In this document: positions 45,949-57,793 of the stretch, in pieces | How positions within the stretch are numbered: position 1 is the first letter of the stretch | Layout of the letters: each line of letters opens with the position of its first letter | Source: Prochlorococcus sp. scB243_495K23 | GTDB lineage: Bacteria > Cyanobacteriota > Cyanobacteriia > PCC-6307 > Cyanobiaceae | Direction of reading: 5' to 3' | Length of the DNA: 64,000 nt | NCBI GenBank assembly: GCA_000635495.1 | Contig: JFLW01000089.1 | Coordinates: 1-64,000 of the forward strand | Translations under genes and position numbers: made by a program | The notes under the pieces: generated by a model | What the model was told of the DNA's origin: nothing | Seen by the model: only the letters and a program-made list of their open reading frames with translations | Databases searched by the model: none

Positions 45949-46521
45949 ATGCCCCCACGCCCACGCTTTGACAGACGAGCTCCAGTAAGAGAGCTACCAA
46001 ATATAAATGAAAGAATAAAATACCCTCAATTGAGAGTTGTTGATTCAGATGGAAAACAATTAGGCGTTATAGATAGATTAAAAGCATTAGAAATAGCATC
46101 TCAAAGAGAACTTGATTTAGTTTTAGTGAGCGAAAAAGCAAATCCTCCTGTTTGTAGAATCATGGACTACGGTAAATATAAATTTGAACAAGAAAAGAAA
46201 GCTAAAGAAGCAAGGAAAAAATCTCATCAAACAGAAGTTAAAGAAGTAAAAATGAGATATAAAATTGACAAGCATGATTATGATGTTCGGATTGGTCAAG
46301 CTACTAAATTTCTAAAATCTGGAGATAAGGTAAAATGCACTGTAATGTTTAGGGGAAGAGAAATTCAACACTCAAATTTAGCCGAGACACTTCTTTTGAA
46401 AATGGCTAATGATTTAGAAGAGCAATCAGAAGTTCAGCAAAAACCAAAAAGAGAGGGGAGAAACATGATTATGTTTTTAAGCCCTCGCAAAACTCCTCTT
46501 ATTAAAAAAGATGATGGGTGA
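45949..46521 (+). CDS. infC: Translation initiation factor IF-3
   Basis: [62 protein letters not shown] start. Confidence 0.97.
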   Translation: MPPRPRFDRRAPVRELPNINERIKYPQLRVVDSDGKQLGVIDRLKALEIASQRELDLVLVSEKANPPVCRIMDYGKYKFEQEKKAKEARKKSHQTEVKEVKMRYKIDKHDYDVRIGQATKFLKSGDKVKCTVMFRGREIQHSNLAETLLLKMANDLEEQSEVQQKPKREGRNMIMFLSPRKTPLIKKDDG

Positions 46522-46598
46522 TAAATTATTATCAAATAATATGCCGAATGTTAAAGTGTCACTATATCAAAAATTAAATTAGTCAGGACTTTTTTAAA

Positions 46599-47585
46599 GT
46601 GAGATTCCATATTCAACAAGACAGTGATATCCCAGCTTCTACTCAACTCAATAATCAAATTTGTTTCGCAATTGCAGCAAGACATTTTCCTCCAGGACAC
46701 AGACTTCCAAGTACGAGGCAACTTGCAATGCAAACTGGACTCCATCGTAATACTATAAGTAAAGTTTACAGACAACTAGAAATAGATGGGGTTGTTGAAG
46801 CCATAGCTGGTTCAGGTATCTATGTAAGGGATAATCTTACTAAAAGAGAATTTACGAAATCAATTTACTCAAAAGATAAAATAAGGAAAGCTCCTGATCA
46901 AGAAGCAAAGACAGTTATTGATAACTTAATAAGTCTTGGATTCACTTTACAAGAGACTAGAGAGATATTGAACAATGAAATTGATTGGCGTATTAAGTGC
47001 GGATCAAGAATCATAGTTAGTACTCCTAGAGAAGATATTGGAGCTTCAATGTTAATAGCAGAAGACCTTTCTACAACAGTTAATGTTCCAGTAGAAGTTG
47101 TTCCTATGGAAGAATTAGAAAAAGTTTTGAGTAATTCAAATAATGGTACGATTGTCACAAGCAGATATTTTTTGCAGCCTCTAGAAAAAGTTGCTAAGCA
47201 ACATGGAGTTCGCGCTATTGCAGTTGACTTAAGCGACTTTCAAAAGGAATTAAAAATTCTCAAGGAATTAAATGCTGGAAGTTGTGTAGGTATAGTTAGC
47301 ATAAGTCCTGGTTTATTAAGAGCAGCAGAAGTGATTATACATAGCATGCGTGGTAGTGAATTAATGCTTATGACGGCAATCTCAGACAATAACAGTAGAT
47401 TGCTTTCACTTTTAAAGGCTTCGAACCATATAGTGTGTGATGGACCTAGTTTGTCAGTTGTAGAAAATACATTATTAAAAAATCGTTCTCAGTTGATGAG
47501 ATTACCTCAAATAATATGTGCTAAAAATTATTTAAGTGTCGAAACAATAAATCAATTAAAAAAAGAAATAGGAGTTATTAATTGA
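46599..47585 (+). CDS. GntR-family transcriptional regulator
   Basis: N-term wHTH QLNNQICFAIAARHFPPGHRLPSTRQLAMQTGLHRNTISKVYRQLEIDGVVEAIAGSGIYV; GTG start. Confidence 0.92.
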   Translation: MRFHIQQDSDIPASTQLNNQICFAIAARHFPPGHRLPSTRQLAMQTGLHRNTISKVYRQLEIDGVVEAIAGSGIYVRDNLTKREFTKSIYSKDKIRKAPDQEAKTVIDNLISLGFTLQETREILNNEIDWRIKCGSRIIVSTPREDIGASMLIAEDLSTTVNVPVEVVPMEELEKVLSNSNNGTIVTSRYFLQPLEKVAKQHGVRAIAVDLSDFQKELKILKELNAGSCVGIVSISPGLLRAAEVIIHSMRGSELMLMTAISDNNSRLLSLLKASNHIVCDGPSLSVVENTLLKNRSQLMRLPQIICAKNYLSVETINQLKKEIGVIN

Positions 47586-47588
47586 ACC

Positions 47589-48326
47589 ATGATATTGAAA
47601 ACTTTTAAATCAGATATAGAAATTATCAGAGAGAGAGATCCCGCTGCAAGAGGAATAGTAGAGATATTTCTTTGCTACCCGGGCTTTCAATCAATAGTTA
47701 TACATAGGTTTACTCATAAATTATGGCAATTAAAAATTCCTTTAATTCCCCGCTTACTTAGTCATCTTAATAGGCTAGCAACAGGTATTGAAATCCATCC
47801 TGGGGCAAAAATTGGTAAAAGAGTTTTCATAGACCATGGAATGGGCGTTGTAATTGGTGAAACTGCTGAGATAGGAAATAACTGTTTGCTTTATCAGGGA
47901 GTGACATTAGGAGGTACTGGTAAAAGCCACGGCAAAAGACACCCCACCTTAATGGAAAATGTTGTAGTAGGAGCGGGCGCAAAAGTGCTTGGATCCATCA
48001 CTGTAGGATCTAATACCCGTATTGGCGCTGGCTCAGTTGTTGTTCGAAATGTAGAGGGGAATAGTACTGTGGTCGGAATTCCTGGCAGGGTAGTTCATCA
48101 AAGTGGTGTCAAAGTAAATCCGTTAGCTCACTCTGCTTTACCAGATGCAGAAGCTAATGTGATAAAAAATTTAATGGATAGGATAGACTCGCTTGAAAAT
48201 GAAATTCTCAAATTACAAAAAACTCTACAATGTATAGCCAGCTCAGAATCTATTGATATTTCTAAACTAGGTGATTCTCAAAATCTAAAAGACAAAGAAA
48301 TTTTAGAATTTCTTGGAGATGATTAA
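47589..48326 (+). CDS. cysE: Serine O-acetyltransferase
   Basis: RDPAARGIVEIFLCYPGFQSIVIHRFTHKLW; left-handed beta-helix IHPGAKIGKRVFIDHGMGVVIGETAEIG. Confidence 0.95.
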   Translation: MILKTFKSDIEIIRERDPAARGIVEIFLCYPGFQSIVIHRFTHKLWQLKIPLIPRLLSHLNRLATGIEIHPGAKIGKRVFIDHGMGVVIGETAEIGNNCLLYQGVTLGGTGKSHGKRHPTLMENVVVGAGAKVLGSITVGSNTRIGAGSVVVRNVEGNSTVVGIPGRVVHQSGVKVNPLAHSALPDAEANVIKNLMDRIDSLENEILKLQKTLQCIASSESIDISKLGDSQNLKDKEILEFLGDD

Positions 48327-48334
48327 GTATTAAT

Positions 48335-51166
48335 TTAATTTTTTTCATTAACGTCAGTTTTAGGTTGAAACATAAACATTGAATAAATAACATTTCGTCT
48401 CATGTTAGTCATCATTTCGAGGAACATGTCATATCCTTCGTTTTTATATTCGATTAACGGATCTTTTTGACCATAACCCCTCAATCCGACTGATTCCCTT
48501 AGGGCATCCATGGATTGAAGATGTTCTCGCCATAAATTATCGATTTGCTGCAAAATGAAAAATCTTTCAGCTTCTCTCATTAATCCCGGACGTATCTTTT
48601 CTATTTGTGATTCCTTTAAATCGTAAGCAATTCGCAACTGCTCTTGAAGATAGTTTTTTAATTCTTCTATTGACAGTAAATTAATATCATCAGATTTAAG
48701 ATCATCTAATAAATATATAAATTCTTTGACTTTCGAAATTAATTGATCAATATTCCATTCTTCAGGCGGAAGATCAGGATTAATATAAGCATCCACAATT
48801 TCAATCATTGTCCTTTCTCCATATCCTATTACTTGTCTCTTTAAATCAATTCCTTTCAATACTCTTAGTCTTTCGCCATAAACTGCTTTCCTTTGATTGT
48901 TCATTACCTCGTCGTATTCAAACACTTGTTTTCTAATATCGTAATAGTAGGTTTCCACTTTCTTTTGAGCACTTTCAAGAGATCTAGTAAGCATTCCTGA
49001 CTCAATAGGCATATCTTCATCAACCCTAAAAGCATTCATTAGATTCGCGACTCTATCACCTCCAAAAATCCTTAATAAATTATCATCTAAAGATAAAAAG
49101 AATCTTGTACTTCCAAGATCACCTTGTCTTCCTGCTCTCCCTCTAAGTTGATTATCCACTCTTCTTGATTCATGTCTCTCAGTGCCAATGACATGTAAAC
49201 CGCCAGCTTCTCTTACTTTTTCTTCTTCATGAATCAGAACTTTTTCGTATTCTTTTCTTACATCAGATAAAGATTCTCTTAACAGCTTTATACATTTATC
49301 ATCAATTGGTGCTTTTTCTGCAGCTGTAGCTATCCTGTCATCAAGCTCCAAGACAGAAAGTTGTCTATCTCCCCAATTTCTAACAAGTTCATCAGATAAA
49401 AAAGAGAGTTTCTTTTCAATTACTTCATCTAATTTGCAAGGGAAAAGACTTATTGAAGAATTTGAAATGTTCTTTTTCAAATTTGAACCAGCTTTTGTAG
49501 AAAAACCACTCTTAGATTTTGAATTTCTTTGTTTAGGGATTGGTGGTTTATGCTCATTATCAGGCTTAACTAACAAAGGAATTAAAATTTCTTTTAATTT
49601 AAGCCTTGCCATATAGTCACTATTACCGCCAAGAATTATATCTGTTCCCCTTCCAGCCATATTTGTCGCAATAGTAACAGCACCTGCTCTTCCTGCCTGA
49701 GCAATAATTTCTGCCTCACGTTCAACGTTCTCTGGCTTAGCATTTAACAAATTATGAGGAATTTCTTCTTCTGATAAAAGTGAACTTAATAATTCACTTT
49801 TTTCAACACTTGTTGTACCCACTAAAACAGGTCTACCATCTCTATGAATTTGTGCAGTTTCTTTAGCAACGGCTTTCCATTTACCAATCTCTGTCTTAAA
49901 TACTTGATCAGACCAATCTTGTCTCTTTCTTATTTGATTTGTTGGTATAACTGTTGATTCTAATTTATAGGTTTTTTCAAATTCAACCTCCTCAGTTTTT
50001 GCAGTGCCCGTCATTCCTGCTAAACCGGGATATAAAAGGAAAAAATTCTGATAAGTTATAGATGCTAATGTTTGAGTTTCAGGCTGAATTTTAAGATTCT
50101 CTTTTGCTTCTATTGCCTGATGTTGTCCATCACTCCAACGTCTGCCTGGCATTACCCTACCAGTAAATTCGTCCACTATGACAGCCTCATGGTTCTTAAT
50201 AATATAATTCACATCTTTAATAAATAATTCTTTGGCTTTTAAAGCGTTAGTTATATAGTGCGCCCAAGGATCTTGAGGATTATATAAATCATTAACTCCC
50301 AAATACTCTTCACATTTTGCAAAACCCTGATCAGTCAATATACAACTTCTCTGTTTTTCATCTACTTCATAATCGCCTTCTGGATCAATACCATCTTTAC
50401 TTAATTCTTTTGCTTTGACTAATGCCAGAGATAATTCTGCAGCCTTTTGATATTTTTCTTGTGGTCTTTCAACTTGGCCAGAAATGATTAGAGGTGTTCT
50501 TGCTTCATCAATTAATATTGAATCAACCTCATCAATTACGCAATAATTAAATTTTCTTTGAACTACCTCAGTAATATCGGTAGCCATATTATCTCTTAAA
50601 TAATCAAATCCTAATTCTGAATTAGTGGCATAAGTTATATCACAATCATAATTTTTCTTTCTCTCAACTGGATTCATATCTTGCTGAATCAAACCAACGG
50701 ATAAACCTAAAAAACGATGAACTTGTCCCATCCACTCAGCATCCCTTCTAGCTAAATAATCATTTACAGTAACAACATGAACCCCTTTCCCCGTGAGAGC
50801 ATTTAAAAAACATGGTAATGTTGCGACAAGAGTTTTTCCCTCTCCAGTCTTCATCTCAGCAATTTGACACTCATTTAGAACCATCCCGCCTATTAACTGA
50901 ACATCAAAGTGTCTCATGTCAAGAACACGTTTACTTGCTTCTCTTACTATTGCAAAGGCTCTAGGAAGAAATTCTTCTAAGAGTTCTTTTTGTTTTTTAA
51001 AATCTAATTCTGCTGAAATATTTGATTTAAGATTTTGAGTTTCTTTTCTAAGCTCATCATCAGTCAATTGAGAAATTTCTTCTTCTAAAAAATTTATCTC
51101 TTCCACTATTGGTTGATAGCGCTTTAACTTTCGTGTATTCGGATCTCCCAACAAAAGTTTTAGCAT
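48335..51166 (-). CDS. secA: Preprotein translocase ATPase SecA
   Basis: [58 protein letters not shown]. Confidence 0.97.
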   Translation of the reverse strand: MLKLLLGDPNTRKLKRYQPIVEEINFLEEEISQLTDDELRKETQNLKSNISAELDFKKQKELLEEFLPRAFAIVREASKRVLDMRHFDVQLIGGMVLNECQIAEMKTGEGKTLVATLPCFLNALTGKGVHVVTVNDYLARRDAEWMGQVHRFLGLSVGLIQQDMNPVERKKNYDCDITYATNSELGFDYLRDNMATDITEVVQRKFNYCVIDEVDSILIDEARTPLIISGQVERPQEKYQKAAELSLALVKAKELSKDGIDPEGDYEVDEKQRSCILTDQGFAKCEEYLGVNDLYNPQDPWAHYITNALKAKELFIKDVNYIIKNHEAVIVDEFTGRVMPGRRWSDGQHQAIEAKENLKIQPETQTLASITYQNFFLLYPGLAGMTGTAKTEEVEFEKTYKLESTVIPTNQIRKRQDWSDQVFKTEIGKWKAVAKETAQIHRDGRPVLVGTTSVEKSELLSSLLSEEEIPHNLLNAKPENVEREAEIIAQAGRAGAVTIATNMAGRGTDIILGGNSDYMARLKLKEILIPLLVKPDNEHKPPIPKQRNSKSKSGFSTKAGSNLKKNISNSSISLFPCKLDEVIEKKLSFLSDELVRNWGDRQLSVLELDDRIATAAEKAPIDDKCIKLLRESLSDVRKEYEKVLIHEEEKVREAGGLHVIGTERHESRRVDNQLRGRAGRQGDLGSTRFFLSLDDNLLRIFGGDRVANLMNAFRVDEDMPIESGMLTRSLESAQKKVETYYYDIRKQVFEYDEVMNNQRKAVYGERLRVLKGIDLKRQVIGYGERTMIEIVDAYINPDLPPEEWNIDQLISKVKEFIYLLDDLKSDDINLLSIEELKNYLQEQLRIAYDLKESQIEKIRPGLMREAERFFILQQIDNLWREHLQSMDALRESVGLRGYGQKDPLIEYKNEGYDMFLEMMTNMRRNVIYSMFMFQPKTDVNEKN

Positions 51167-51340
51167 AAGTCAAAGTCCTTAAAAAATTCATCTTATTACA
51201 AACATTATAAATTAGTGCGTTACAACAGAATGAAGAAAACTATTAACTCTTTATTTTATATAAACGATCGATTAAGGTATTTAGGTTGAAGTCACAAAAA
51301 TAACCTTGCTGACATCACTTTTCAAAAATCTTTTTAATAA

Positions 51341-51796
51341 ATGAAAGAAATATCTCTAATCAAACATGCCAAAGGAGCTTTAGGATTAAGGATTTTTGGA
51401 TTAGGTCCTAATCTTAAACCAACAAACGGATTAATTAAGCTACAAAAATTACTAGATAACAATGCTTTTTGGGCAAGAAATAGAACAATTAATGATCTAA
51501 AAAAATGTCTTGCTAACAGTGATGTCGTAATAAGTCTTTGGGTTGGCAAGGAAATAGTTGGTTTTGGTAGAGCTTTAACAGATGGGATTTATCGCGGAGT
51601 GCTTTGGGATATTGTTATAGATCAAAATCACCAAGGCAAAGGTTTCGGCACATTAATTTTAAACAATCTTTTATCTTCTAAAAAAATTAAAAATACAAAA
51701 AAATTATATTTAATGACAACAAATAAAAAATTATTTTATTCTCAATTTGATTTTAAAGAAGTTACTTCTCAAAATTTATTGATTCGTGAAATATAA
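51341..51796 (+). CDS. GNAT-family N-acetyltransferase
   Basis: VLWDIVIDQNHQGKGFGTLILNNLL acetyl-CoA binding motif. Confidence 0.88.
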   Translation: MKEISLIKHAKGALGLRIFGLGPNLKPTNGLIKLQKLLDNNAFWARNRTINDLKKCLANSDVVISLWVGKEIVGFGRALTDGIYRGVLWDIVIDQNHQGKGFGTLILNNLLSSKKIKNTKKLYLMTTNKKLFYSQFDFKEVTSQNLLIREI

Positions 51797-51823
51797 AGCA
51801 CTCTGTTTAAAAGAAAACAAAAT

Positions 51824-52258
51824 TTAAGATACAAATTTACTATAAAGCCATCTTATAAAAGCTCCTAAAATAGGCACTGGTCCAAAAGTTGGGCCACAAA
51901 AATCAAAGTAATCTCTATGCTCTTTTATTAATCCATTTTCACCAAATAATAAACGAGTAGTTCCAGGATAAATAAATTCTTTACCCATAATTTTTAAACC
52001 CATTGTCCATTCAACAAATCCACAATCCCCAGTTATGGAAATTGCATGAGTTTCTAAAAAAACATCATCACATCTTTTAACTAGCTTTTCTTGAGCTTTT
52101 ACATAAGAATCTAAACCCTCTGTTTCCTGAGTTGGGTCTGTAAAAATAACATTTTCATTATAAAATTCAGCCCATTTTTGTTTTGTCGGTGCATCTGTAC
52201 CATAAGGTTTAGTAAATAATCCCTTTAAATCCTCAGTAGAAATTACTCTTTTCATCAT
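51824..52258 (-). CDS. NTF2-like fold hypothetical protein
   Basis: FYNENVIFTDPTQETEGLDSYVKAQEKLV; KEHRDYFDF. Confidence 0.7.
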   Translation of the reverse strand: MMKRVISTEDLKGLFTKPYGTDAPTKQKWAEFYNENVIFTDPTQETEGLDSYVKAQEKLVKRCDDVFLETHAISITGDCGFVEWTMGLKIMGKEFIYPGTTRLLFGENGLIKEHRDYFDFCGPTFGPVPILGAFIRWLYSKFVS

Positions 52259-52300
52259 GAAATTTTATTATAAATATTTTAAAAGATACAAACATTAAAA

Positions 52301-52371
52301 GCGGATGAAGAGATTCGAACTCTCGACATTCTCCTTGGCAAGGAGATGCTCTACCACTGAGCTACATCCGC
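52301..52371 (-). tRNA. tRNA-Gly(GCC)
   Basis: Reverse complement GCGGATGTAGCTCAGTGGTAGAGCATCTCCTTGCCAAGGAGAATGTCGAGAGTTCGAATCTCTTCATCCGC; anticodon GCC. Confidence 0.95.
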
Positions 52372-52432
52372 ATGACTTTTTTATTTTATCTCAAAGAAGG
52401 GATCAATGATAAAAATAATTAAATTTTTTCAA

Positions 52433-52909
52433 TTAATTTAAATTTTTAATTAAGGATCCCATCTCAATTGCTTGTAAAGCATAATTCCAACCAAGATTAT
52501 TTTTAATCCCTGCTCTTTCTAAAGCCTGCTGCATAGTATCAGTAGTTAAAACTCCAAAAATAATTGGAACATTATTTTCATTTGAAACTTGCGAAATACC
52601 TTTGCTCGCCTCAGATATAACTACATCATAGTGGGAAGTTTCACCACGGATCACAGCACCAAGAGCAATTACAACGTCATAACTCTTTTTTTTCATGAGG
52701 GTTTTAGCTGCGATTGGTAATTCGAATGAACCAGGAACCCAAACTATATCTACTTGATTGCTTAATTCAGAAGTATCTAAACCATGTCTTTTTAAACAAT
52801 CAAGACAACCAGATAGAATTTTATTTGTAATTAAATCATTAAATCTTGCTATTACAATCCCAACTTTTAAAGTAGAGGCATTAGTAAAAGAACCCTCAAA
52901 AATAGCCAT
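52433..52909 (-). CDS. ribH: 6,7-dimethyl-8-ribityllumazine synthase
   Basis: [53 protein letters not shown]. Confidence 0.97.
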   Translation of the reverse strand: MAIFEGSFTNASTLKVGIVIARFNDLITNKILSGCLDCLKRHGLDTSELSNQVDIVWVPGSFELPIAAKTLMKKKSYDVVIALGAVIRGETSHYDVVISEASKGISQVSNENNVPIIFGVLTTDTMQQALERAGIKNNLGWNYALQAIEMGSLIKNLN

Positions 52910-52958
52910 TAAATTTTACTTAGATATATTAATAGACTCTCACGAAAAGGCATTAAGT

Positions 52959-53156
52959 TCAAACTAATGAAGAAACTATCCCCGTAACAAAAACTAAAAC
53001 AACCCAAACAGCAGCAATAGAATAAATTTTTCTCCTACTTTCTCGCTGTCCTTCCTCAGTAGAGGGTTGAGTTACATATAAAACGGGTACTCCAACTACC
53101 GCGATTAAAGAAGCAAATAATAGAGCATTTACGAAGAAAAAGTTAACAGCCTGCAT
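52959..53156 (-). CDS. psbZ: Photosystem II protein PsbZ (Ycf9)
   Basis: 65 aa with two TM segments, VVGVPVLYVTQPS...IYSIAAVWVVLVFVTGIVSSLV. Confidence 0.93.
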   Translation of the reverse strand: MQAVNFFFVNALLFASLIAVVGVPVLYVTQPSTEEGQRESRRKIYSIAAVWVVLVFVTGIVSSLV

Positions 53157-53296
53157 AATTCAGTATTAAGTTTCGAATATTATAGATACTATAATCTCAT
53201 GAAAATGATAATTTTTAGAGAAAATTTACATACTTTAGCTACTTTGAATGCAAAAAAAAAATTTCTACCTAATATCTATTTAGGAATTAAAAAAGT

Positions 53297-56038
53297 ATGC
53301 AAGAAGATACGATAATTCAAAAGAATTTATTTGCTATTGGTAATGATAATAATGAGCAAAAAGAAATCACAAAAATTCCAGAAGATTTATCTTTGGAAGA
53401 TTTAAAAAAAGAATCGCAAAAAAGACCCAGACAAAGAAAAAATTCAACTAATTTAATAAATCAATTTAAGGCTGATTTAATTTCAAATAACAAAAATGTT
53501 TGCATCAATGAAGAATCTTATAGCTATAAAACTGTTTCAAAACTGAAATTAACTCCTGTAATGAAGCATTATGTAACTCTAAAAGAAGAAAATAAAGATA
53601 GGTTATTACTTTATAGATTAGGAGATTTTTTTGAATGTTTTTTTGAGGACGCTGTATTAATATCTAACCTTTTAGAAATAACGCTTACCAGTAAAGATGC
53701 TGGCAAAGAGATTGGTAAGATCCCTATGGCAGGGGTTCCCCATCATGCAATGGAGAGATACTGTGCTGATTTAATTAAAAAAAATTATTCTGTGGTTATA
53801 TGCGATCAATTAGAAAAAAGTTCTGGAAATTATGGGACTCCAATTAAAAGAGGAATAACAAGAATAATTACTCCTGGAACCGTAATTGAAGAGGGGATGT
53901 TGATAGCAAAGAAAAATAATTGGATTACTGCTATTTACGTATCCGAAGAAAACTCAGATGAATCTTATGAATGGGGCATATCAAAAGCTGACGTAAGCAC
54001 AGGAGAATTAATAACTTTAGAAGGTGAATCTCTGTCAAAACTATTTGATGAAATTATTAAATTAGATTCTTCAGAAATCATTGTAGGAAGCAAGGCAGTA
54101 AGAAATTTATTAATTAAAGGAAATAGTCAAATTACATATACTGTTTCTCAAGAGACTAATTTTGGAATTAATGAAGCAAATTATCTAATAAAAAATTATT
54201 TCCAAATTGCAAACCTAGAGGGAATAGGACTTAAAAATTTAAACAATGCAACTAGATCACTTGGAGGTTTATTAAGTTATTTAGAAAAAATTAATCCTTC
54301 AAATTTAGATAAAGATTCTTCTTTAAAAATCTCATTAGACTTTCCACAAATCCAATATGGTCACAATAAATTAATTATTGATTATCAAACTCAAAAAAAC
54401 TTAGAAATCAAAAATACACAACGAGAAAACAATTATGTAGGTTCGCTACTATGGAGTATTGATAGAACTTATACTTGCATGGGTGCAAGGTGTTTAAGAC
54501 GGTGGATAGACTCACCACTATTAAACGTTAATGAAATTTATAAAAGACAAAATATAATTACAAACTTTATTGAATCTAAACAATTACGTACAGATACCCA
54601 AAATTTACTTAGAGCGATGGGGGATTTAGAAAGACTTGCAGGTAGAGCTTGTGCAGGTCATGCAAGTCCCAGAGACTTAATTGCAATATCTGAAGGTTTA
54701 AAAAAATTGCCTAGACTAAAATCCATAATTGAATTATTTAAATATGATCTTCCAGATTGGACTGAACAATTAAAAAATATTGATGAAGGACTCTTAGAAT
54801 TAGCTGATACTATAAGTTTTAAACTAATAGAAAATCCTCCTCTAAATATTAGTGAAGGAGGCATGATCCACGATGGTGTTGACAATATATTAGATGGTTT
54901 ACGCAATTTACTGGATGATTACTCTGAGTGGCTAAATAAAGAGGAATTAAAAGAAAGGAAAATTAGCAAAATTTCAAACCTAAAAATTCAATTTCATAAA
55001 AATTTTGGTTATTACATTTCTATAAATAAGTCAAAAGTTAATTTAGCTCCACAACATTGGATCAAAAGGCAAACACTTACTAATGAAGAAAGGTATATTA
55101 CTTCAGAAATTAAAAATAAAGAAAATAAGATTTTCCAAATAAAAAGTAGAGCTTCATCAAAAGAATATGAAATTTTCTGCGAATTAAGGAATATAGTTGC
55201 TGAAAAAACAAAACAAATAAGATCAATCGCAAAATCCATAGCATCTCTTGATGCACTTCTTGGTTTATCAATTACTTCAGTAGAAAACAATTTTATAAAA
55301 CCTTCATTAATACCAATAAATGATTCAATGACAAAAAATAGTACAAAAATTATCGCAGGAAGAAATCCAATTGTAGAGCAATTGTTAAGTGATAAAAAGT
55401 TTGTTGCAAACGATATCTCTTTTGAGGATACTCAAAAATTAATTATATTAACCGGTCCTAATGCAAGCGGAAAAAGTTGCTTTATAAGACAACTCGGTTT
55501 AATACAAATTCTCACACAAATTGGTAGCTTTGTTCCTGCAAATAATGCTGAAATCAAGATTGCAGATAGGATTTTCACAAGAATTGGTGCGGTTGATGAT
55601 CAATCATCTGGACAATCTACATTTATGGTAGAAATGTCTGAAACTGCATCAATTCTAAATCAGGCAACTTCTAAATCACTAGTTTTACTTGATGAGATAG
55701 GTAGAGGAACATCTACTTTTGATGGACTTTCAATAGCTTGGTCAGTAAGTGAATATCTTGCAAAGAAAATTCAATGTAATACTATTTTTGCTACGCACTA
55801 TCATGAGCTTAATTATTTAAAAAATTCAAATACGAATATTCAAAATTTTCAAGTTTTAGTAGAACAAAATAACGATCACCTAATTTTTAGCCACAAGATT
55901 GTTAAAGGGGGCTCAAACAAAAGCTATGGCATAGAAGCAGCTAAATTAGCAGGAGTTCCAAAAGAAGTTATAGAAAAAGCAAAATCAGTTTTAAATTCTT
56001 TAGAAAAAAATAACAACTTAAATTATGAAATTAAGTAG
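53297..56038 (+). CDS. mutS: DNA mismatch repair protein MutS
   Basis: [67 protein letters not shown]. Confidence 0.96.
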   Translation: MQEDTIIQKNLFAIGNDNNEQKEITKIPEDLSLEDLKKESQKRPRQRKNSTNLINQFKADLISNNKNVCINEESYSYKTVSKLKLTPVMKHYVTLKEENKDRLLLYRLGDFFECFFEDAVLISNLLEITLTSKDAGKEIGKIPMAGVPHHAMERYCADLIKKNYSVVICDQLEKSSGNYGTPIKRGITRIITPGTVIEEGMLIAKKNNWITAIYVSEENSDESYEWGISKADVSTGELITLEGESLSKLFDEIIKLDSSEIIVGSKAVRNLLIKGNSQITYTVSQETNFGINEANYLIKNYFQIANLEGIGLKNLNNATRSLGGLLSYLEKINPSNLDKDSSLKISLDFPQIQYGHNKLIIDYQTQKNLEIKNTQRENNYVGSLLWSIDRTYTCMGARCLRRWIDSPLLNVNEIYKRQNIITNFIESKQLRTDTQNLLRAMGDLERLAGRACAGHASPRDLIAISEGLKKLPRLKSIIELFKYDLPDWTEQLKNIDEGLLELADTISFKLIENPPLNISEGGMIHDGVDNILDGLRNLLDDYSEWLNKEELKERKISKISNLKIQFHKNFGYYISINKSKVNLAPQHWIKRQTLTNEERYITSEIKNKENKIFQIKSRASSKEYEIFCELRNIVAEKTKQIRSIAKSIASLDALLGLSITSVENNFIKPSLIPINDSMTKNSTKIIAGRNPIVEQLLSDKKFVANDISFEDTQKLIILTGPNASGKSCFIRQLGLIQILTQIGSFVPANNAEIKIADRIFTRIGAVDDQSSGQSTFMVEMSETASILNQATSKSLVLLDEIGRGTSTFDGLSIAWSVSEYLAKKIQCNTIFATHYHELNYLKNSNTNIQNFQVLVEQNNDHLIFSHKIVKGGSNKSYGIEAAKLAGVPKEVIEKAKSVLNSLEKNNNLNYEIK

Positions 56039-56069
56039 ATTTTTGAAATTTTTATAAAATAAATACTTT

Positions 56070-56693
56070 TTAAATAGTTTCCCTCAATAAGGCGTTTACC
56101 GCAGCAGCTGCCATGGCAGCACCTCCTCTAGTTGAATTCAAAACAATTCTAGGAAGATCGGTAGAAATTAGTTTGTTTTTGCTCTTTTCTACTCCAATAA
56201 ATCCAACTGGCATTCCGATAATTAAACTAGGTAAATCTTTTGCATTCTCTAAAATATCAATTAAATAAGTTAACGCTGTAGGCGAACTGCCAATCACTAC
56301 AATAGGTGATTTACTTTCAGAATTCATAGCGGATAACTCCTTCCAACCTTCACTTAAGCCATATGCAGTTTTAGTTAAGTTTGTATGATTATTTTTTTCA
56401 AACCACATTCTAGCGGTGAATACTTTATTCCTAGTGGTATTTTCTGCCATGGATTTTATTGCTGCTGCTGCCATATCAGTGTCAGTTAAAATCGGAGCAC
56501 CATTTATAAGTGCCTGAAGCCCTTTTTCGCAAGCACCTTCACTAAAATTTACAAGATTTTGAACTGAAAAATCTCCTGAAGTATGAACTAATCTCTCTAA
56601 CACTTTTTTTTCCAAATAATTTAGATCATTGGCTAATAAATGAGATCTTATGAATCTGATGCTTTCCAAAAAAATTGGATGATCTATTACCAT
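56070..56693 (-). CDS. cobH: Precorrin-8X methylmutase
   Basis: VIDHPIFLESIRFIR; IGSSPTALTYLI; IGMPVGFIGVEKSK; TRGGAAMAAAAVNALL. Confidence 0.94.
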   Translation of the reverse strand: MVIDHPIFLESIRFIRSHLLANDLNYLEKKVLERLVHTSGDFSVQNLVNFSEGACEKGLQALINGAPILTDTDMAAAAIKSMAENTTRNKVFTARMWFEKNNHTNLTKTAYGLSEGWKELSAMNSESKSPIVVIGSSPTALTYLIDILENAKDLPSLIIGMPVGFIGVEKSKNKLISTDLPRIVLNSTRGGAAMAAAAVNALLRETI

Positions 56694-56752
56694 TAAAATT
56701 TAATTTGTGTTAAAAGTAATCATAGTTAATATGTGGTTTTTTTTGAGCTATT

Positions 56753-57754
56753 ATGCCAATACAAATATTATGGGGTAATGATTTAAATGCTCAAAATACA
56801 TTTATTCAAAAATTAATTGATAAGGAAGTATCCAAAGAATGGAAAGAAATAAACGTAACAAATTTAAATGGAGATCATGATGAGGAAGTCAATAAAGCTT
56901 TTGATGAAGTTCTTACACCTCCTTTTGGAGAGGGATACAGAATAGTTACATTGAAAAATAATCCAATTTTTACTGCCAAAAATGAGGATCTAAGAACTAA
57001 ATTTGAAAAAATTCATGACAATATACCTCAAAATACTTATTTCATTTTACAAAATACAAAAAAACCAGACTCAAGACTAAAGAGTACTAAATTTTTACAA
57101 AAACTTATCAAAAATAATTTAGCTAAAGAAAAGTCATTTTCTTTACCAGAAATCTGGGACTATGAAGGACAAAAAAGATTTTTAGAAGATACAGCAAAAG
57201 AAATGAATATCAAAATTGATAAAAATGCAGCTGAATTAATAATTGATTCTGTTGGTAATGATAGCTTTAAACTTATTAATGAATTAGCCAAAGCAAAAAC
57301 ATACCTTTCTGCAGTATCAAGTGATTCGAATTCACAACTTTTTCTTAAAAGTATTGATGTAAAAAAAATATTTAGTGATCATCAATCCAATATTTTCAAA
57401 ATCATTGATCTTCTCTTACAAAAAAATATTAATGAAAGCCTTATAGAAATAAATTATTCCTTACAGAAAGGAGAACCTGCTTTAAGACTAAATGCAGGTT
57501 TAATTAGTCAAATAAGAATCCATACCATTATAAAATTAGCAGTTAATTCAGGTAACGATAATGCAGAAAAGATTTGTAATCTTGCAGGCATTTCTAATCC
57601 AAAAAGAATTTTTTTTATTCGAAGAAAAGTAAAAAATGTATCTCAAGAATATTTAATTAATTTGATGAGTAACTTACTAGATATTGAATCGTTACTAAAA
57701 CAAGGTAATAATCCTATAAATGTTTTTACAGAGAAATTAATTAATTTAAGTTAA
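56753..57754 (+). CDS. holA: DNA polymerase III delta subunit
   Basis: Delta-like architecture: FEKIHDNIPQNTYFILQNTKKPDSRLKSTKFLQK; LINELAKAKTYL. Confidence 0.8.
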   Translation: MPIQILWGNDLNAQNTFIQKLIDKEVSKEWKEINVTNLNGDHDEEVNKAFDEVLTPPFGEGYRIVTLKNNPIFTAKNEDLRTKFEKIHDNIPQNTYFILQNTKKPDSRLKSTKFLQKLIKNNLAKEKSFSLPEIWDYEGQKRFLEDTAKEMNIKIDKNAAELIIDSVGNDSFKLINELAKAKTYLSAVSSDSNSQLFLKSIDVKKIFSDHQSNIFKIIDLLLQKNINESLIEINYSLQKGEPALRLNAGLISQIRIHTIIKLAVNSGNDNAEKICNLAGISNPKRIFFIRRKVKNVSQEYLINLMSNLLDIESLLKQGNNPINVFTEKLINLS

Positions 57755-57793
57755 CCAAATTATAAGTTTCAGAATTTACATTATGATTTAGAT

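Noticed and set aside
48335-51166. Low-complexity Lys/Ser-rich insertion in SecA ([30 protein letters not shown]) as a novel domain
   Set aside because: Cyanobacterial SecA proteins commonly carry a variable insertion here; core motifs are intact.
53199-53315. 38-codon ORF ([38 protein letters not shown]) overlapping the mutS start out of frame
   Set aside because: Could be a leader ORF, but length and AT-rich composition are compatible with chance and no evidence beyond an ATG was visible.
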